Positions 19,709 through 28,970 of a stretch of 64,000 bases of DNA are shown piece after piece. The stretch lies in contig NZ_CP014209.1 in assembly GCF_001636295.1 (NCBI RefSeq), forward strand, positions 3,762,973 to 3,826,972, read 5' to 3'. How positions within the stretch are numbered: position 1 is the stretch's first letter; every line of letters begins with the position of its first letter. The notes beneath the pieces were generated by a model. The model saw nothing but the letters and a program-made list of their open reading frames with translations. It had not been told where the DNA came from and did not search any database. Made by a program: the position numbers and the translations under genes. Origin of the DNA: Isoptericola dokdonensis DS-3. Lineage in GTDB: Bacteria; Actinomycetota; Actinomycetes; Actinomycetales; Cellulomonadaceae.

Positions 19709-20944
19709 ATGACGACGCCCTGGACCGACCTGCCCACGCACCGCGCCTGGCTGGACGCCGAGTGCCGACGGCTGCTCGCCTTCGGCGCGCGGGTCGTGCA
19801 CCCCGACGGCGGCGCGGCCTACCTGGGCGACGACGGCACCCCGGAGCCCGAGCGCGGCGTGCAGACCTGGATCACGGCCCGCACGGTGCACGTGTACAGC
19901 CTGGGCGCCCTGCTGGGGGTGCCCGGCAGCGCGACGGTCGCGCGCGGCGCGCTCGCCGGGCTCACCGGCCACCTGCGGGACGCCGAGCACGGTGGCTGGT
20001 TCCACGCGGTGGCCGCCGACGGCACCCCGGACGTCGCGGCGGGCAAGTCCTGCTACGACCACGCGTTCGTCGTGCTGGCCGCGTCCAGCGCGACGCTCGC
20101 CGGGCTGCCCGGCGGCCGCGAGCTGCTGGACGAGGCGACCGGCGTCCTGCTGGAGCGGTTCTGGGACGAGGACGCCGGTCGCTGCGTCGACACCTGGGAC
20201 GCGGCGTTCTCGCGTCTGGACGACTACCGCGGGCTGAACGCGAACATGCACGCCGTCGAGGCGATGCTGGCCGCCGCCGACGCCCTCGACGACCCGGCGT
20301 GGCGTGGCCGCGCGGCCCGGGTCGCCGAGCTGGTCGTGGCGCTCGCGGCCGGGCACGACGGCCGCCTGCCGGAGCACTTCGGCCCGGACTGGACGGCGCA
20401 GCCGGAGCTCAACCGGGAGCAGCCCGGCGACCAGTTCAAGCCGTTCGGCGCGACCGTGGGGCACGGCCTGGAGTGGGCGCGCCTGCTCGTCGAGCTGGAG
20501 GCGGCGCTCGGGGACCGTGCCGACCCGGCGTTGCGCCCGACGGCGGTGGCGCTGTTCGAGCGCGCCGTGACGGACGGCTGGTCGGTCGACGGCGCCGCGG
20601 GCTTCGTCTACACGACCGACTGGGACGGCACGCCCGTGGTACGCGACCGCATGCACTGGGTCGCGGCGGAGGCGGTCTCGGCCGCCGACGCGCTGCACCG
20701 CGCCACCGGCGACGCCCGGTACGCGGCGCTGTACGCCACGTGGTGGGACTACGTCGCCGAGCACCTGATCGACATCGTGCAGGGTTCCTGGTTCCACCAG
20801 CTCGACGACCGCAACCGGCCGGCGGGCGACGTGTGGCCGGGCAAGCCGGACCTCTACCACGCGGTGCAGGCGACGCTGCTGCCGCGGGCGCCCCTGACCC
20901 CGGCGCTCGCCCGCGCGGCCCGGGACGGTCTCGTGCAGGGCTGA
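19709..20944 (+). CDS. AGE-family sugar epimerase/isomerase (mannose isomerase-like)
   Basis: 411 residues with the (alpha/alpha)6-barrel motifs of the N-acylglucosamine 2-epimerase superfamily: [74 protein letters not shown] and [14 protein letters not shown]. The conserved histidines are kept. Members include mannose isomerase, cellobiose 2-epimerase and YihS. Because the neighbouring island contains a beta-mannosidase, conversion of mannose to fructose, or epimerisation of a mannoside, is the likely job. aagga 12 nt upstream supports ATG 19709. The upstream gap contains a plausible -10 (TACGAT near 19618). Confidence 0.82.
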   Translation: MTTPWTDLPTHRAWLDAECRRLLAFGARVVHPDGGAAYLGDDGTPEPERGVQTWITARTVHVYSLGALLGVPGSATVARGALAGLTGHLRDAEHGGWFHAVAADGTPDVAAGKSCYDHAFVVLAASSATLAGLPGGRELLDEATGVLLERFWDEDAGRCVDTWDAAFSRLDDYRGLNANMHAVEAMLAAADALDDPAWRGRAARVAELVVALAAGHDGRLPEHFGPDWTAQPELNREQPGDQFKPFGATVGHGLEWARLLVELEAALGDRADPALRPTAVALFERAVTDGWSVDGAAGFVYTTDWDGTPVVRDRMHWVAAEAVSAADALHRATGDARYAALYATWWDYVAEHLIDIVQGSWFHQLDDRNRPAGDVWPGKPDLYHAVQATLLPRAPLTPALARAARDGLVQG

Positions 20945-20971
20945 CGTCCGCCCCGGCCGTGGGGTGCCGGC

Positions 20972-20999
20972 CCGCCCGCCCGACCGGTCAGGCGGGCGG
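20972..20999. terminator. Short hairpin between isomerase and LacI-type genes
   Basis: ccgcccgcc and ggcgggcgg (9 bp, perfect) flank a 10-nt loop that contains the stop codon of the minus-strand gene. The genes converge here. Confidence 0.4.
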
Positions 21000-21857
21000 T
21001 GCGGTCGTGCCCCGGACCAGCAGGCGGGGGAACGGAGCGGTGCGGGTGGTCGGCGGGGCGCCGTCGAGGACGGCCAGCACGGCCTCCCCGACGAGACGGC
21101 CCAGCCCGTGGACGTCGTGGTGCATGGCGGACAGCGGTGGGCTCGCGAGCCGGCACAGGGCGGAGTCGTCCCAGGCGACGAGGGACAGGTCCGCGGGCAC
21201 GGCGACCCCGGCCGACCGGGCGTGCCCGAGCCCGCCGAGGGCCATGACGTCGTTGTCGTAGACGATCGCGGTGGGTCGGGGGTCGAGGTCGAGGAGCTCG
21301 GCGGTGGCCCGCGCGCCGGACTCCTCGGTGTACTCGCCCTCGGCCACGTGGTGGGTCAGCCCGCTGGCGGCGCACTGTGCCGCGAACGCCGCGGTGCGGG
21401 TCGTGGTGTGCGCGAACTCGGCCGGGCCGGTCACGCGGGCCACGACCCGGTGGCCCTGGTCGGCGAGGTGCACCACGACGTCGCGCGCGGGCCGCGCGTT
21501 GTCGATCCAGACGTGGGGCTCGCCGGGGGTGGGCCGCGGTGCACCGACGACGACGTACGGCAGGCCGAGCGCGTGCAGGGCGGCGGGGCGGGGGTCGTCG
21601 TCGCGGACGTTGGTGACGACGACGGCTCCGACGGTGCCGTGCTCCGCCCATCGCCGGTAGGTGGCGATCTCGGCGTCGAGGTCGCCGACGACGTGCAGGA
21701 GCAGGGACCGCTGGGCGGGCGCGAGCACCTCCTCGGTGCCGGCGACGAGCTCCATGAAGAAGGGCTCGACGGCGAGCATCCGGGCCGGACGGGCGAGGAC
21801 GAGTCCGGCGACGTCGTGCGTCCAGGAGCGGTTCACGGTGGTCACCGTACCGGGCAC
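20988..21857 (-). CDS. LacI-type sensor domain lacking the HTH (possible regulator remnant)
   Basis: 289 residues matching only the periplasmic-binding-protein-like sensor half of LacI regulators: VAGLVLARPARMLAVEPFF, GAVVVTNVRDD, FAHTTTRTAAFAAQC, TAIVYDNDVMALGGLG, SLVAWDDSALCRLASPPLS. The usual 60-residue N-terminal HTH and hinge are absent. The protein opens with VPGTVTTVNRSWTHD and enters the sensor domain at once. GTG 21857 is chosen because AGGAG lies 5 nt upstream; GTG 21845 is an alternative. The sequence upstream in the same frame has no HTH and contains the divergent transporter promoter. It may be a decayed repressor or a ligand-binding modulator. Confidence 0.75.
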   Translation of the reverse strand: MPGTVTTVNRSWTHDVAGLVLARPARMLAVEPFFMELVAGTEEVLAPAQRSLLLHVVGDLDAEIATYRRWAEHGTVGAVVVTNVRDDDPRPAALHALGLPYVVVGAPRPTPGEPHVWIDNARPARDVVVHLADQGHRVVARVTGPAEFAHTTTRTAAFAAQCAASGLTHHVAEGEYTEESGARATAELLDLDPRPTAIVYDNDVMALGGLGHARSAGVAVPADLSLVAWDDSALCRLASPPLSAMHHDVHGLGRLVGEAVLAVLDGAPPTTRTAPFPRLLVRGTTAPPA

Positions 21858-21964
21858 CGGGACTCCTGCCGGGTGGACGGGAGAGGCCACGGTTCGTTCG
21901 GCGTCCGCACGAAGTTGAGGACTCTGTTGGGGGCACTCTGCCGAAAGTCGGGCGACGAAGGGTC

Positions 21965-21994
21965 TTGACCGCCATAACTTTGATCGGCTACAAA
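21965..21994 (+). promoter_or_regulatory. Promoter of the oligosaccharide importer operon
   Basis: TTGACC at 21965-21970 and TACAAA at 21989-21994 (18-bp spacing) resemble -35 and -10 boxes. An imperfect inverted repeat (actttg ... caaaagt) overlaps the -10 and could bind a regulator. The stretch 21858-22100 contains no other gene and is less GC-rich than its surroundings. Confidence 0.4.
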
Positions 21995-22100
21995 AGTAAG
22001 TGCCGCTCGAGCTCTGACGCCCGGGCCACCGACGGGGGTGGGCCACGGGGGCGCAGCGGCCAGGTGTCGCCAACGACGGCGACCGACCGAAGGACGACAG

Positions 22101-23813
22101 ATGACCACGCAACGACGCATCCGCCGCCGTGTCCTCGGCGCTGCCGCCGCGTCGGCGGCGATCGCCCTGACCGCTGCCTGCACCGCGGGCACCGGGACGG
22201 GGACCGGCACCGCGAGCACCGGCACCGGCGAGGGCGGGACCTCGTCCATCACCGTGTTCAACGGCGCCACCGGCACGATCAACGAGAACTGGAATCCGTT
22301 CTCGCCCACCGCGCTCCAGCCCACGCTGGGCGTCATCTACGAGCCGCTGTTCTGGTACAACCTGGCCCAGACCTCGGACCCGACGCCGCTGCTCGGCACC
22401 GACTTCTCGTGGAACGACGACGGCTCCCAGCTCACGATCACCACCCGTGAGGGCGTCACCTGGTCCGACGGCGAGCCGTTCACCGCCGCCGACGTGGCCT
22501 TCACGTTCAACCTGCTCCAGAGCACGCCCGAGCTCAACACGGCCGGCACCGCCGCCACCGCGGAGGCGACCGACGACACCACCGTCGTCCTGACGTTCCC
22601 CGAGCCGAACTCGTACATGCAGGAGGCCGGCGTGCTGGGCAACCAGGCGATCGTCGCCGAGCACGTCTGGTCCGAGATCGACGACCCGGTCACCACCATC
22701 AACCCCGACCCGGTCGGCACCGGAGCCTTCACCCTCAAGGAGTTCTCGCCGCAGAGCTACGTCATCGAGGCGAACGAGAACTACTGGGACGAGGGCAAGC
22801 CGACCATCGACGAGGCCCGCTACATCTCCCTGGAGACGGCGGACGCCGCCGCCGGGGCGCTGCTCGCCGGGCAGGTCGACTGGATGAGCTCCTTCCTGCC
22901 GGGCCTCGACCAGATGCTCGCCGACAACGAGGAGATCTCGTACGTCAACACCCCGGCGCTGACCACGTCGATCTTCACCTGCTCGAACGCCGACCTGGGC
23001 TGCGAGGGCCCGCAGACCGACCCGGCCGTGCGCCAGGCGATCTACCACGCGCTCGACCGCACCCAGCTCAACGAGCTGGCCGGCGGCGGGTTCGCCGGCG
23101 TCGCGTCGCCGACCCTGCTGCTGCCCGAGCGTGACGCCGACTGGGTCGCGGACAGCGCGAACCTCGAGGTGCCGCAGACGGCCGACGTCGCCGCCGCGAA
23201 CCAGATCCTCGACGACGCCGGCTGGGAGACGGGCGACGACGGCATCCGCACCAAGGACGGCGAGCGCCTGAGCATGACGATCCAGACCGTCACCGGCTGG
23301 GCCGACTACATCTCGCTCAACGACACGATGAAGCAGCAGCTCGCCGCCGTCGGCATCGAGCTCCAGCCGACGCAGATCGCCTGGAACGAGTGGAACGACA
23401 ACCAGGTCAAGGGCAGCTACCAGCTCTCGCTGGACTCCATCGGCCTCGGCGCGTCGGCCAACCCGTACTACACGTACAACGGCAAGTACCGCTCCACGAA
23501 CAGCGCGGAGGTCGGCGAGATGGCGTCGGGCGGCAACTACGCCCGGTACGCCAACCCGACCGTCGACGCGGCCATCGAGGCCGCCGAGGCGACCGCCGAC
23601 GAGGCGGAGCAGCAGGAGCAGTACGCGATCGTGCAGTCCGAGATCGTCGAGGACCTCCCGTACATCCCGATCTACGTGAACTCCACCCTGACGGAGTTCA
23701 ACAACACGCGGGTCACCGGCTGGCCGGACAACGACGACAAGTACGCGTTCGCCGCCTCGTGGAAGGCGTGGGACAACGGGATCGTCCTCAAGACGATCAC
23801 CCCTGTCGGCTGA
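22101..23813 (+). CDS. ABC transporter substrate-binding lipoprotein, family 5 (Dpp/Opp type)
   Basis: 570 residues. The signal peptide ends at the lipobox LTAAC (Cys27), followed by a Gly/Thr linker (AGTGTGTGTASTGTG). The mature part is a cluster-C binding protein: WNPFSPTALQPTLGVIYEPL, GVTWSDGEPFTAADVAFTF, NPVGTG-like PDPVGTGAFTL, DPAVRQAIYHALDR and ENLPYIPIY-like EDLPYIPIYVNST. Such proteins bind peptides, but several also bind cello- or manno-oligosaccharides. The beta-mannosidase and alpha-galactosidase downstream favour oligosaccharides. aagga precedes ATG 22101. Confidence 0.9.
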   Translation: MTTQRRIRRRVLGAAAASAAIALTAACTAGTGTGTGTASTGTGEGGTSSITVFNGATGTINENWNPFSPTALQPTLGVIYEPLFWYNLAQTSDPTPLLGTDFSWNDDGSQLTITTREGVTWSDGEPFTAADVAFTFNLLQSTPELNTAGTAATAEATDDTTVVLTFPEPNSYMQEAGVLGNQAIVAEHVWSEIDDPVTTINPDPVGTGAFTLKEFSPQSYVIEANENYWDEGKPTIDEARYISLETADAAAGALLAGQVDWMSSFLPGLDQMLADNEEISYVNTPALTTSIFTCSNADLGCEGPQTDPAVRQAIYHALDRTQLNELAGGGFAGVASPTLLLPERDADWVADSANLEVPQTADVAAANQILDDAGWETGDDGIRTKDGERLSMTIQTVTGWADYISLNDTMKQQLAAVGIELQPTQIAWNEWNDNQVKGSYQLSLDSIGLGASANPYYTYNGKYRSTNSAEVGEMASGGNYARYANPTVDAAIEAAEATADEAEQQEQYAIVQSEIVEDLPYIPIYVNSTLTEFNNTRVTGWPDNDDKYAFAASWKAWDNGIVLKTITPVG

Positions 23814-23849
23814 CCCGTACCACCTGCACCGAGGAGGGGCTCGATCGCC

Positions 23850-24839
23850 ATGACGTTCGTCCTGCGCAAGCTCGGGTTCTACGCCGTCGCCCTGTGGGCG
23901 GCGCTGACCCTGAACTTCCTGATCCCGCGGCTCATGCCCGGCAACCCGGTGGACCAGCTGGTCTCGAAGCTGGCCCAGAAGGGCCAGGTCACGCCGGCGA
24001 CCCGGGAGGCCATCGAGCTCCTCCTCGGTGCCAACACCTCGGCGCCGCTGTGGGAGCAGTACGTCGACTACCTGCGCCAGCTCGCCCAGGGCGACCTGGG
24101 GGTGTCGGTCACGTACTTCCCCGCACCGGTCACGCAGGTGATCGGCCAGACCCTGCCGTGGACGATCGGACTGATCGGCATCTCCACGGTGATCTCGTTC
24201 GTGCTGGGCGTCGGGCTCGGCACGCTGGCCGGGTGGAAGCGCGGCTCCTGGCTGGACAACCTCATCCCGGTCACGACGATGTTCCAGTCGGTGCCGTACT
24301 TCTGGCTCGCGCTGATCCTGCTGTACCTGCTCGGGTCGGTGTGGATGGTGTTCCCGCTCAACGGCGGCTACGACGTGTACACCACACAGATCGGCTGGAA
24401 CCTGCCGTTCGTCGGGTCGGTGATCTACTACGGCACGCTGCCGGCGATCACGATCGTCATCTCGTCCGTCGGCGGCTGGATGGTGGGGATGCGCAACATG
24501 ATGGTCTCCACCCTCTCGGAGGACTACATCCTCACCGCCGAGGCGAAGGGCATCGCGCCCGGGCGCATCATGCGCACCTACGCGGCCCGCAACGCCATCC
24601 TGCCGTCGGTCTCCGGGTTCGCGATCTCGCTCGGGTTCGTCGTGGCGGGGTCCCTGGTCACGGAGGCGGTGTTCTCCTACCCGGGCGTCGGGTCGGCGCT
24701 GCTGTCGGCCGTGAACTCCAACGACTACGCCCTCATGCAGGGCATCTTCCTGGTCATCACCATCTCGGTCCTCGGGGCGAACCTGCTCGTGGACCTCCTG
24801 TACTCCGTGATCGACCCGCGGACCCGGGCCCGGAGCTGA
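23850..24839 (+). CDS. ABC transporter permease, DppB type
   Basis: 329 residues with six predicted helices: the first in FYAVALWAALTLNFLIPRLM with the DppB-type PGNP after it, others around LIGISTVISFVLGVGLGTL and YFWLALILLYLLGSVW. The cytoplasmic EAA loop is EAKGIAPGRIMRTYAARNA, which docks with the ATPases. It is the second gene of the importer operon, 36 nt after the binding protein with a gaggagg ribosome-binding site at 23831-23837. Confidence 0.92.
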   Translation: MTFVLRKLGFYAVALWAALTLNFLIPRLMPGNPVDQLVSKLAQKGQVTPATREAIELLLGANTSAPLWEQYVDYLRQLAQGDLGVSVTYFPAPVTQVIGQTLPWTIGLIGISTVISFVLGVGLGTLAGWKRGSWLDNLIPVTTMFQSVPYFWLALILLYLLGSVWMVFPLNGGYDVYTTQIGWNLPFVGSVIYYGTLPAITIVISSVGGWMVGMRNMMVSTLSEDYILTAEAKGIAPGRIMRTYAARNAILPSVSGFAISLGFVVAGSLVTEAVFSYPGVGSALLSAVNSNDYALMQGIFLVITISVLGANLLVDLLYSVIDPRTRARS

Positions 24840-24849
24840 AAGGACGACG

Positions 24850-25886
24850 ATGTCGATCAGCACGCAAGAACCCCAGCCTCCCGAGACGTCCAGGGCCGAC
24901 GAGGTGGACGGCGTCGCGCCGCGGGCGCTCGACGCCGCGCCGTCCCCGGCCGACCGACGGCGCCGCCGCACCTTCGCGGTGCCGGTCACGCCCAAGCTCG
25001 TCGTCGGCCTCGGCATCGTCGTGCTCACGACGCTGTTCGCGCTCGTCGGGCCGCTGCTCGTCCAGGACCCGTCGCAGGTGAGCGACGTGGGCCTGGCGCC
25101 GCCCAGCGCGGACCACCTGCTGGGCACGACGCAGACCGGCCAGGACGTCTTCGCCCAGCTCGCCTACGCCTCGCGCGGCTCGCTGACGATCGGGCTCGTC
25201 GTCGGCGTCATCGTCGTGGTGCTGTCGGGGTTCTTCGGCGTCGTCGGGGCGTACGTCGGAGGCTTCCTCGACGACTCCTTCTCCCTGCTGACCAACATCA
25301 TGCTGGTCATCCCCGGCCTGCCGCTGGTCATCATCATCTCCAGCTACGTGCCGGACAAGAGCGTGTGGCTGGTGGCGGTGGTGCTGGCGATCACGAGCTG
25401 GGCCGGGTCCGCCCGCGTGCTGCGCGGCTACACGCTGTCGGTGCGGTCCCGGGACTACGTGCTCGCCGCGAGGGTGGCCGGGGAGCCCGCCTACCGGGTC
25501 CTGATGGTCGAGATCCTGCCGAACCTCGTGCCGCTGCTCGCCTCGCAGGCGATGTTCGCGGTGATCTTCGCGATCCTCGGCGAGGCGGGGCTGTCGTTCC
25601 TGGGGCTCGGCGCCACGGGCTCGTTCACGTGGGGCACGATGCTCTACTACGCCCAGAACGGGCTGGCGCTGCGGCTCGGCGCCTGGTGGTGGTTCGTCCC
25701 GCCGGGCCTGATGATCGCGCTGTTCGGCGCGGCCCTGGCGCTCATCAACTTCTCGATCGACGAGGTCATCAACCCCCGCCTGCGCAACCAGACGCGCCAG
25801 GCGCGCAAGAAGTGGCACCTGGACCGGCCCGCCCGGGCCGCCCGCCGCTCGGGCGGACGGCGCGACACCGGGACGGAGGCGGCGGC

Positions 25887-25890
<4 letters not shown>
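24850..25890 (+). CDS. ABC transporter permease, DppC type
   Basis: 346 residues. A cytoplasmic N-terminus of about 45 residues precedes helix 1 (LVVGLGIVVLTTLFALVGPL). HLLGTTQTGQDVFAQLAYAS is the DppC signature, and the EAA loop is ARVAGEPAYRVLMVEILPN. The C-terminus is basic. It lies 10 nt after the DppB-type gene, with its stop overlapping the ATPase start (ATGA), and forms the heterodimeric channel with the previous protein. Confidence 0.92.
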
Positions 25891-26824
<934 letters not shown>

Positions 26825-26828
<4 letters not shown>

Positions 26829-27628
26829 CCACCCTCGAGATGCGCGACGTCACGAAGGACTACCGGATCCGCGACGGCTGGCACTCCCAGCGGCTGCGGG
26901 CCGTGGACGGTGTCTCGTTCACCCTGGAGCCGGGGCGGACGACGGCGCTGGTCGGGCAGTCCGGCTCCGGCAAGTCGACGGTCGCCAAGATGCTGATGCG
27001 GCTGGAGTCGCCGACGTCGGGGCAGATCCTGCTCGACGGCCGACCGGTCGGGCGCGGGCGGGCCGCCCAGCGGGCGTACCGCCGGCAGGTGCAGATGGTC
27101 TTCCAGGACCCGTTCGGCTCCCTCAACCCGCACCACACGATCGAGCACCACCTCGCCCGCCCCGTCGCGCTGCACCACCCCGGGATGTCCGCCGCGCAGG
27201 TCCGCGAGCGCGTGCTCGACCTGCTGCGACGGGTGCGGCTCGACCCGGCCGAGGACTTCGCGGCGCGGCGCCCGCACGAGCTCTCCGGCGGGCAGCGGCA
27301 GCGGGTCGCGATCGCGCGGGCCCTCGCCCCCGAGCCGGGCATCCTCGTCGCCGACGAGCCGGTCTCGATGCTCGACGTGTCGATCCGGCTCGGCGTGCTC
27401 AACCTCCTCGCCCGGCTCCAGCGGGAGGAGAACCTGGGCGTCCTGTACATCACCCACGACCTGGCCACGGCCCGGCACTTCAGCGATGACATCATGGTGA
27501 TGTTCCGTGGATCGGTCGTGGAACGTGGCCCGGCGGACGAGGTCCTGCTGCACCCGCAGCACGAGTACACGAAGACGTTGCGCGCGGCGTCGCCCGACCC
27601 GGAGCGGCGGCTTGCGGAGCTGGCCTGA
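26825..27628 (+). CDS. ABC transporter ATP-binding protein, DppF type
   Basis: 267 residues with Walker A GQSGSGKST, Q-loop MVFQDPFGSLNP, signature ELSGGQRQRVAIA, Walker B ILVADEPVSMLD and YITHDLATARHF. It ends at DPQH-like HPQHEYTKTL, typical of DppF/OppF, without the long extra Fe-S region. It overlaps the preceding ATPase gene by 4 nt (ATGA). The two ATPases form a heterodimer. Confidence 0.93.
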
Positions 27629-27676
27629 GGTCGGTGCCGCGCCCGTCCCGTCCGACGACGACCCGGGAGACCGACG

Positions 27677-28900
27677 ATGACAGAGCTGCTGCGGGTGCCC
27701 GGGCCACAGGGCGCACCGCCGTCGAGCCGCGCGGCCGTGCTGGACGCGATCCGGGTGGCCGGCACGATCAGCCGGGTCGAGATCACGGAGGTCGCCGGGC
27801 TGACCGCGGCGACCGTCTCCACCACGGTGCGCCGCCTCATCGAGGACGGGCTCGTGCGGGAGGCCGGCCGGGGCGAGTCGACCGGCGGCAAGCCGCGCGT
27901 GCTGCTCGAGCTCGTGCCGACGAGCCGGTACGCGCTGGGCGTGCACCTCGACGCCGAGGACGTCACCTACGTCCTGGTGGACCTGGGCGGCGCCGTCGTC
28001 GCGCGGCTGCGGCGGGCGCAGGCGGTCGGCGACCCGCAGACGGTCGTGGACCGGATGGCCGCCACCGTCCGCGGTCTCGTGGAGAGCACGGAGGTGGCCT
28101 GGGACCAGGTCCTCGGTCTCGGCGTGGTCGCGCCGGGGCCGCTGTCCCGGCGCTCCCAGCTCGTCCTCACCCGCCCCGCGATGGACGCCTGGGGGGACTT
28201 CCCGCTCGGCCCGAGCCTCGGGGAGGCCACCGGCCTGCCCGTCGTGCTGGACAACGACGCGACCGCGGCCGCCGTCGGCGAGCACTGGGGCGGCGGGGCC
28301 GGCGGCAGCCGGGCGTTCGCCGCGCTGTACCTGGCCACCGGGATCGGCTCCGGCGCGGTCATCGACGGCGCCCCGCTGCGGGGCGTCAGCTCGAACGCCG
28401 GCGAGATCGGGCACGTGTGCGTCGAGGCGGACGGCCCCGAGTGCTGGTGCGGGTCGCGCGGCTGCGTGGAGGCGCTGGCGGGCCCCCGGTCGGTCGTCGC
28501 GGCGGCCGAGGCCGCCGGGTTCGACCTGGGCGGTCCCGGCCGCGGCCTCTCGGAGCGGTTCGCCGCGCTGGCGCGGGCCGCGCTGGGGGGAGACGTCCTC
28601 GCGGCGAACCTGCTGGGCCGGTCGGCCCGCTACGTCGCCATCGCCGCCCAGACCCTCGTCCAGGTGCTCGACGTCGACCGGCTGGTGCTGACGGGCCCGG
28701 CGATGGCCGTCGCCGGCTCGCTCTACCTGCCCGCCGTCCGGCAGCGCCTCACCACCTCCCAGTTCGCACGCGGCGACCACGACGTCGACGTCGTGATCTC
28801 GTCGCACGCCGGCGAGGCGGCCGCCGTCGGCGCCGCGGCGCTCGTCCTCCAGGGCGAGCTCGTCCCGCCCGGCGGCGGCCTCCGCATCGACGTCGCCTGA
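27677..28900 (+). CDS. ROK-family transcriptional regulator
   Basis: 407 residues. Residues about 15-75 form a winged helix-turn-helix (TISRVEITEVAGLTAATVST, then RRLIEDGLVRE). The ROK sugar-kinase-like domain follows with GLGVVAPGPLS, LDNDATAAAVGEHW, YLATGIGSGAVIDG, and the zinc motif CWCGSRGCVEAL. Together with the HTH this marks a regulator rather than a kinase. It lies 48 nt after the importer genes and 70 nt before the beta-mannosidase. Because the LacI-type protein of the island has no HTH, this is the most likely DNA-binding regulator of the cluster, responding to a mannoside or its product. Confidence 0.9.
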   Translation: MTELLRVPGPQGAPPSSRAAVLDAIRVAGTISRVEITEVAGLTAATVSTTVRRLIEDGLVREAGRGESTGGKPRVLLELVPTSRYALGVHLDAEDVTYVLVDLGGAVVARLRRAQAVGDPQTVVDRMAATVRGLVESTEVAWDQVLGLGVVAPGPLSRRSQLVLTRPAMDAWGDFPLGPSLGEATGLPVVLDNDATAAAVGEHWGGGAGGSRAFAALYLATGIGSGAVIDGAPLRGVSSNAGEIGHVCVEADGPECWCGSRGCVEALAGPRSVVAAAEAAGFDLGGPGRGLSERFAALARAALGGDVLAANLLGRSARYVAIAAQTLVQVLDVDRLVLTGPAMAVAGSLYLPAVRQRLTTSQFARGDHDVDVVISSHAGEAAAVGAAALVLQGELVPPGGGLRIDVA

Positions 28901-28970
28901 CCCGCTCCGAGACCCGTCTCCCGGCGGCTCGCCCCACCCACGTCCCGCCCCACCACCCGAGGAGCCCTTC

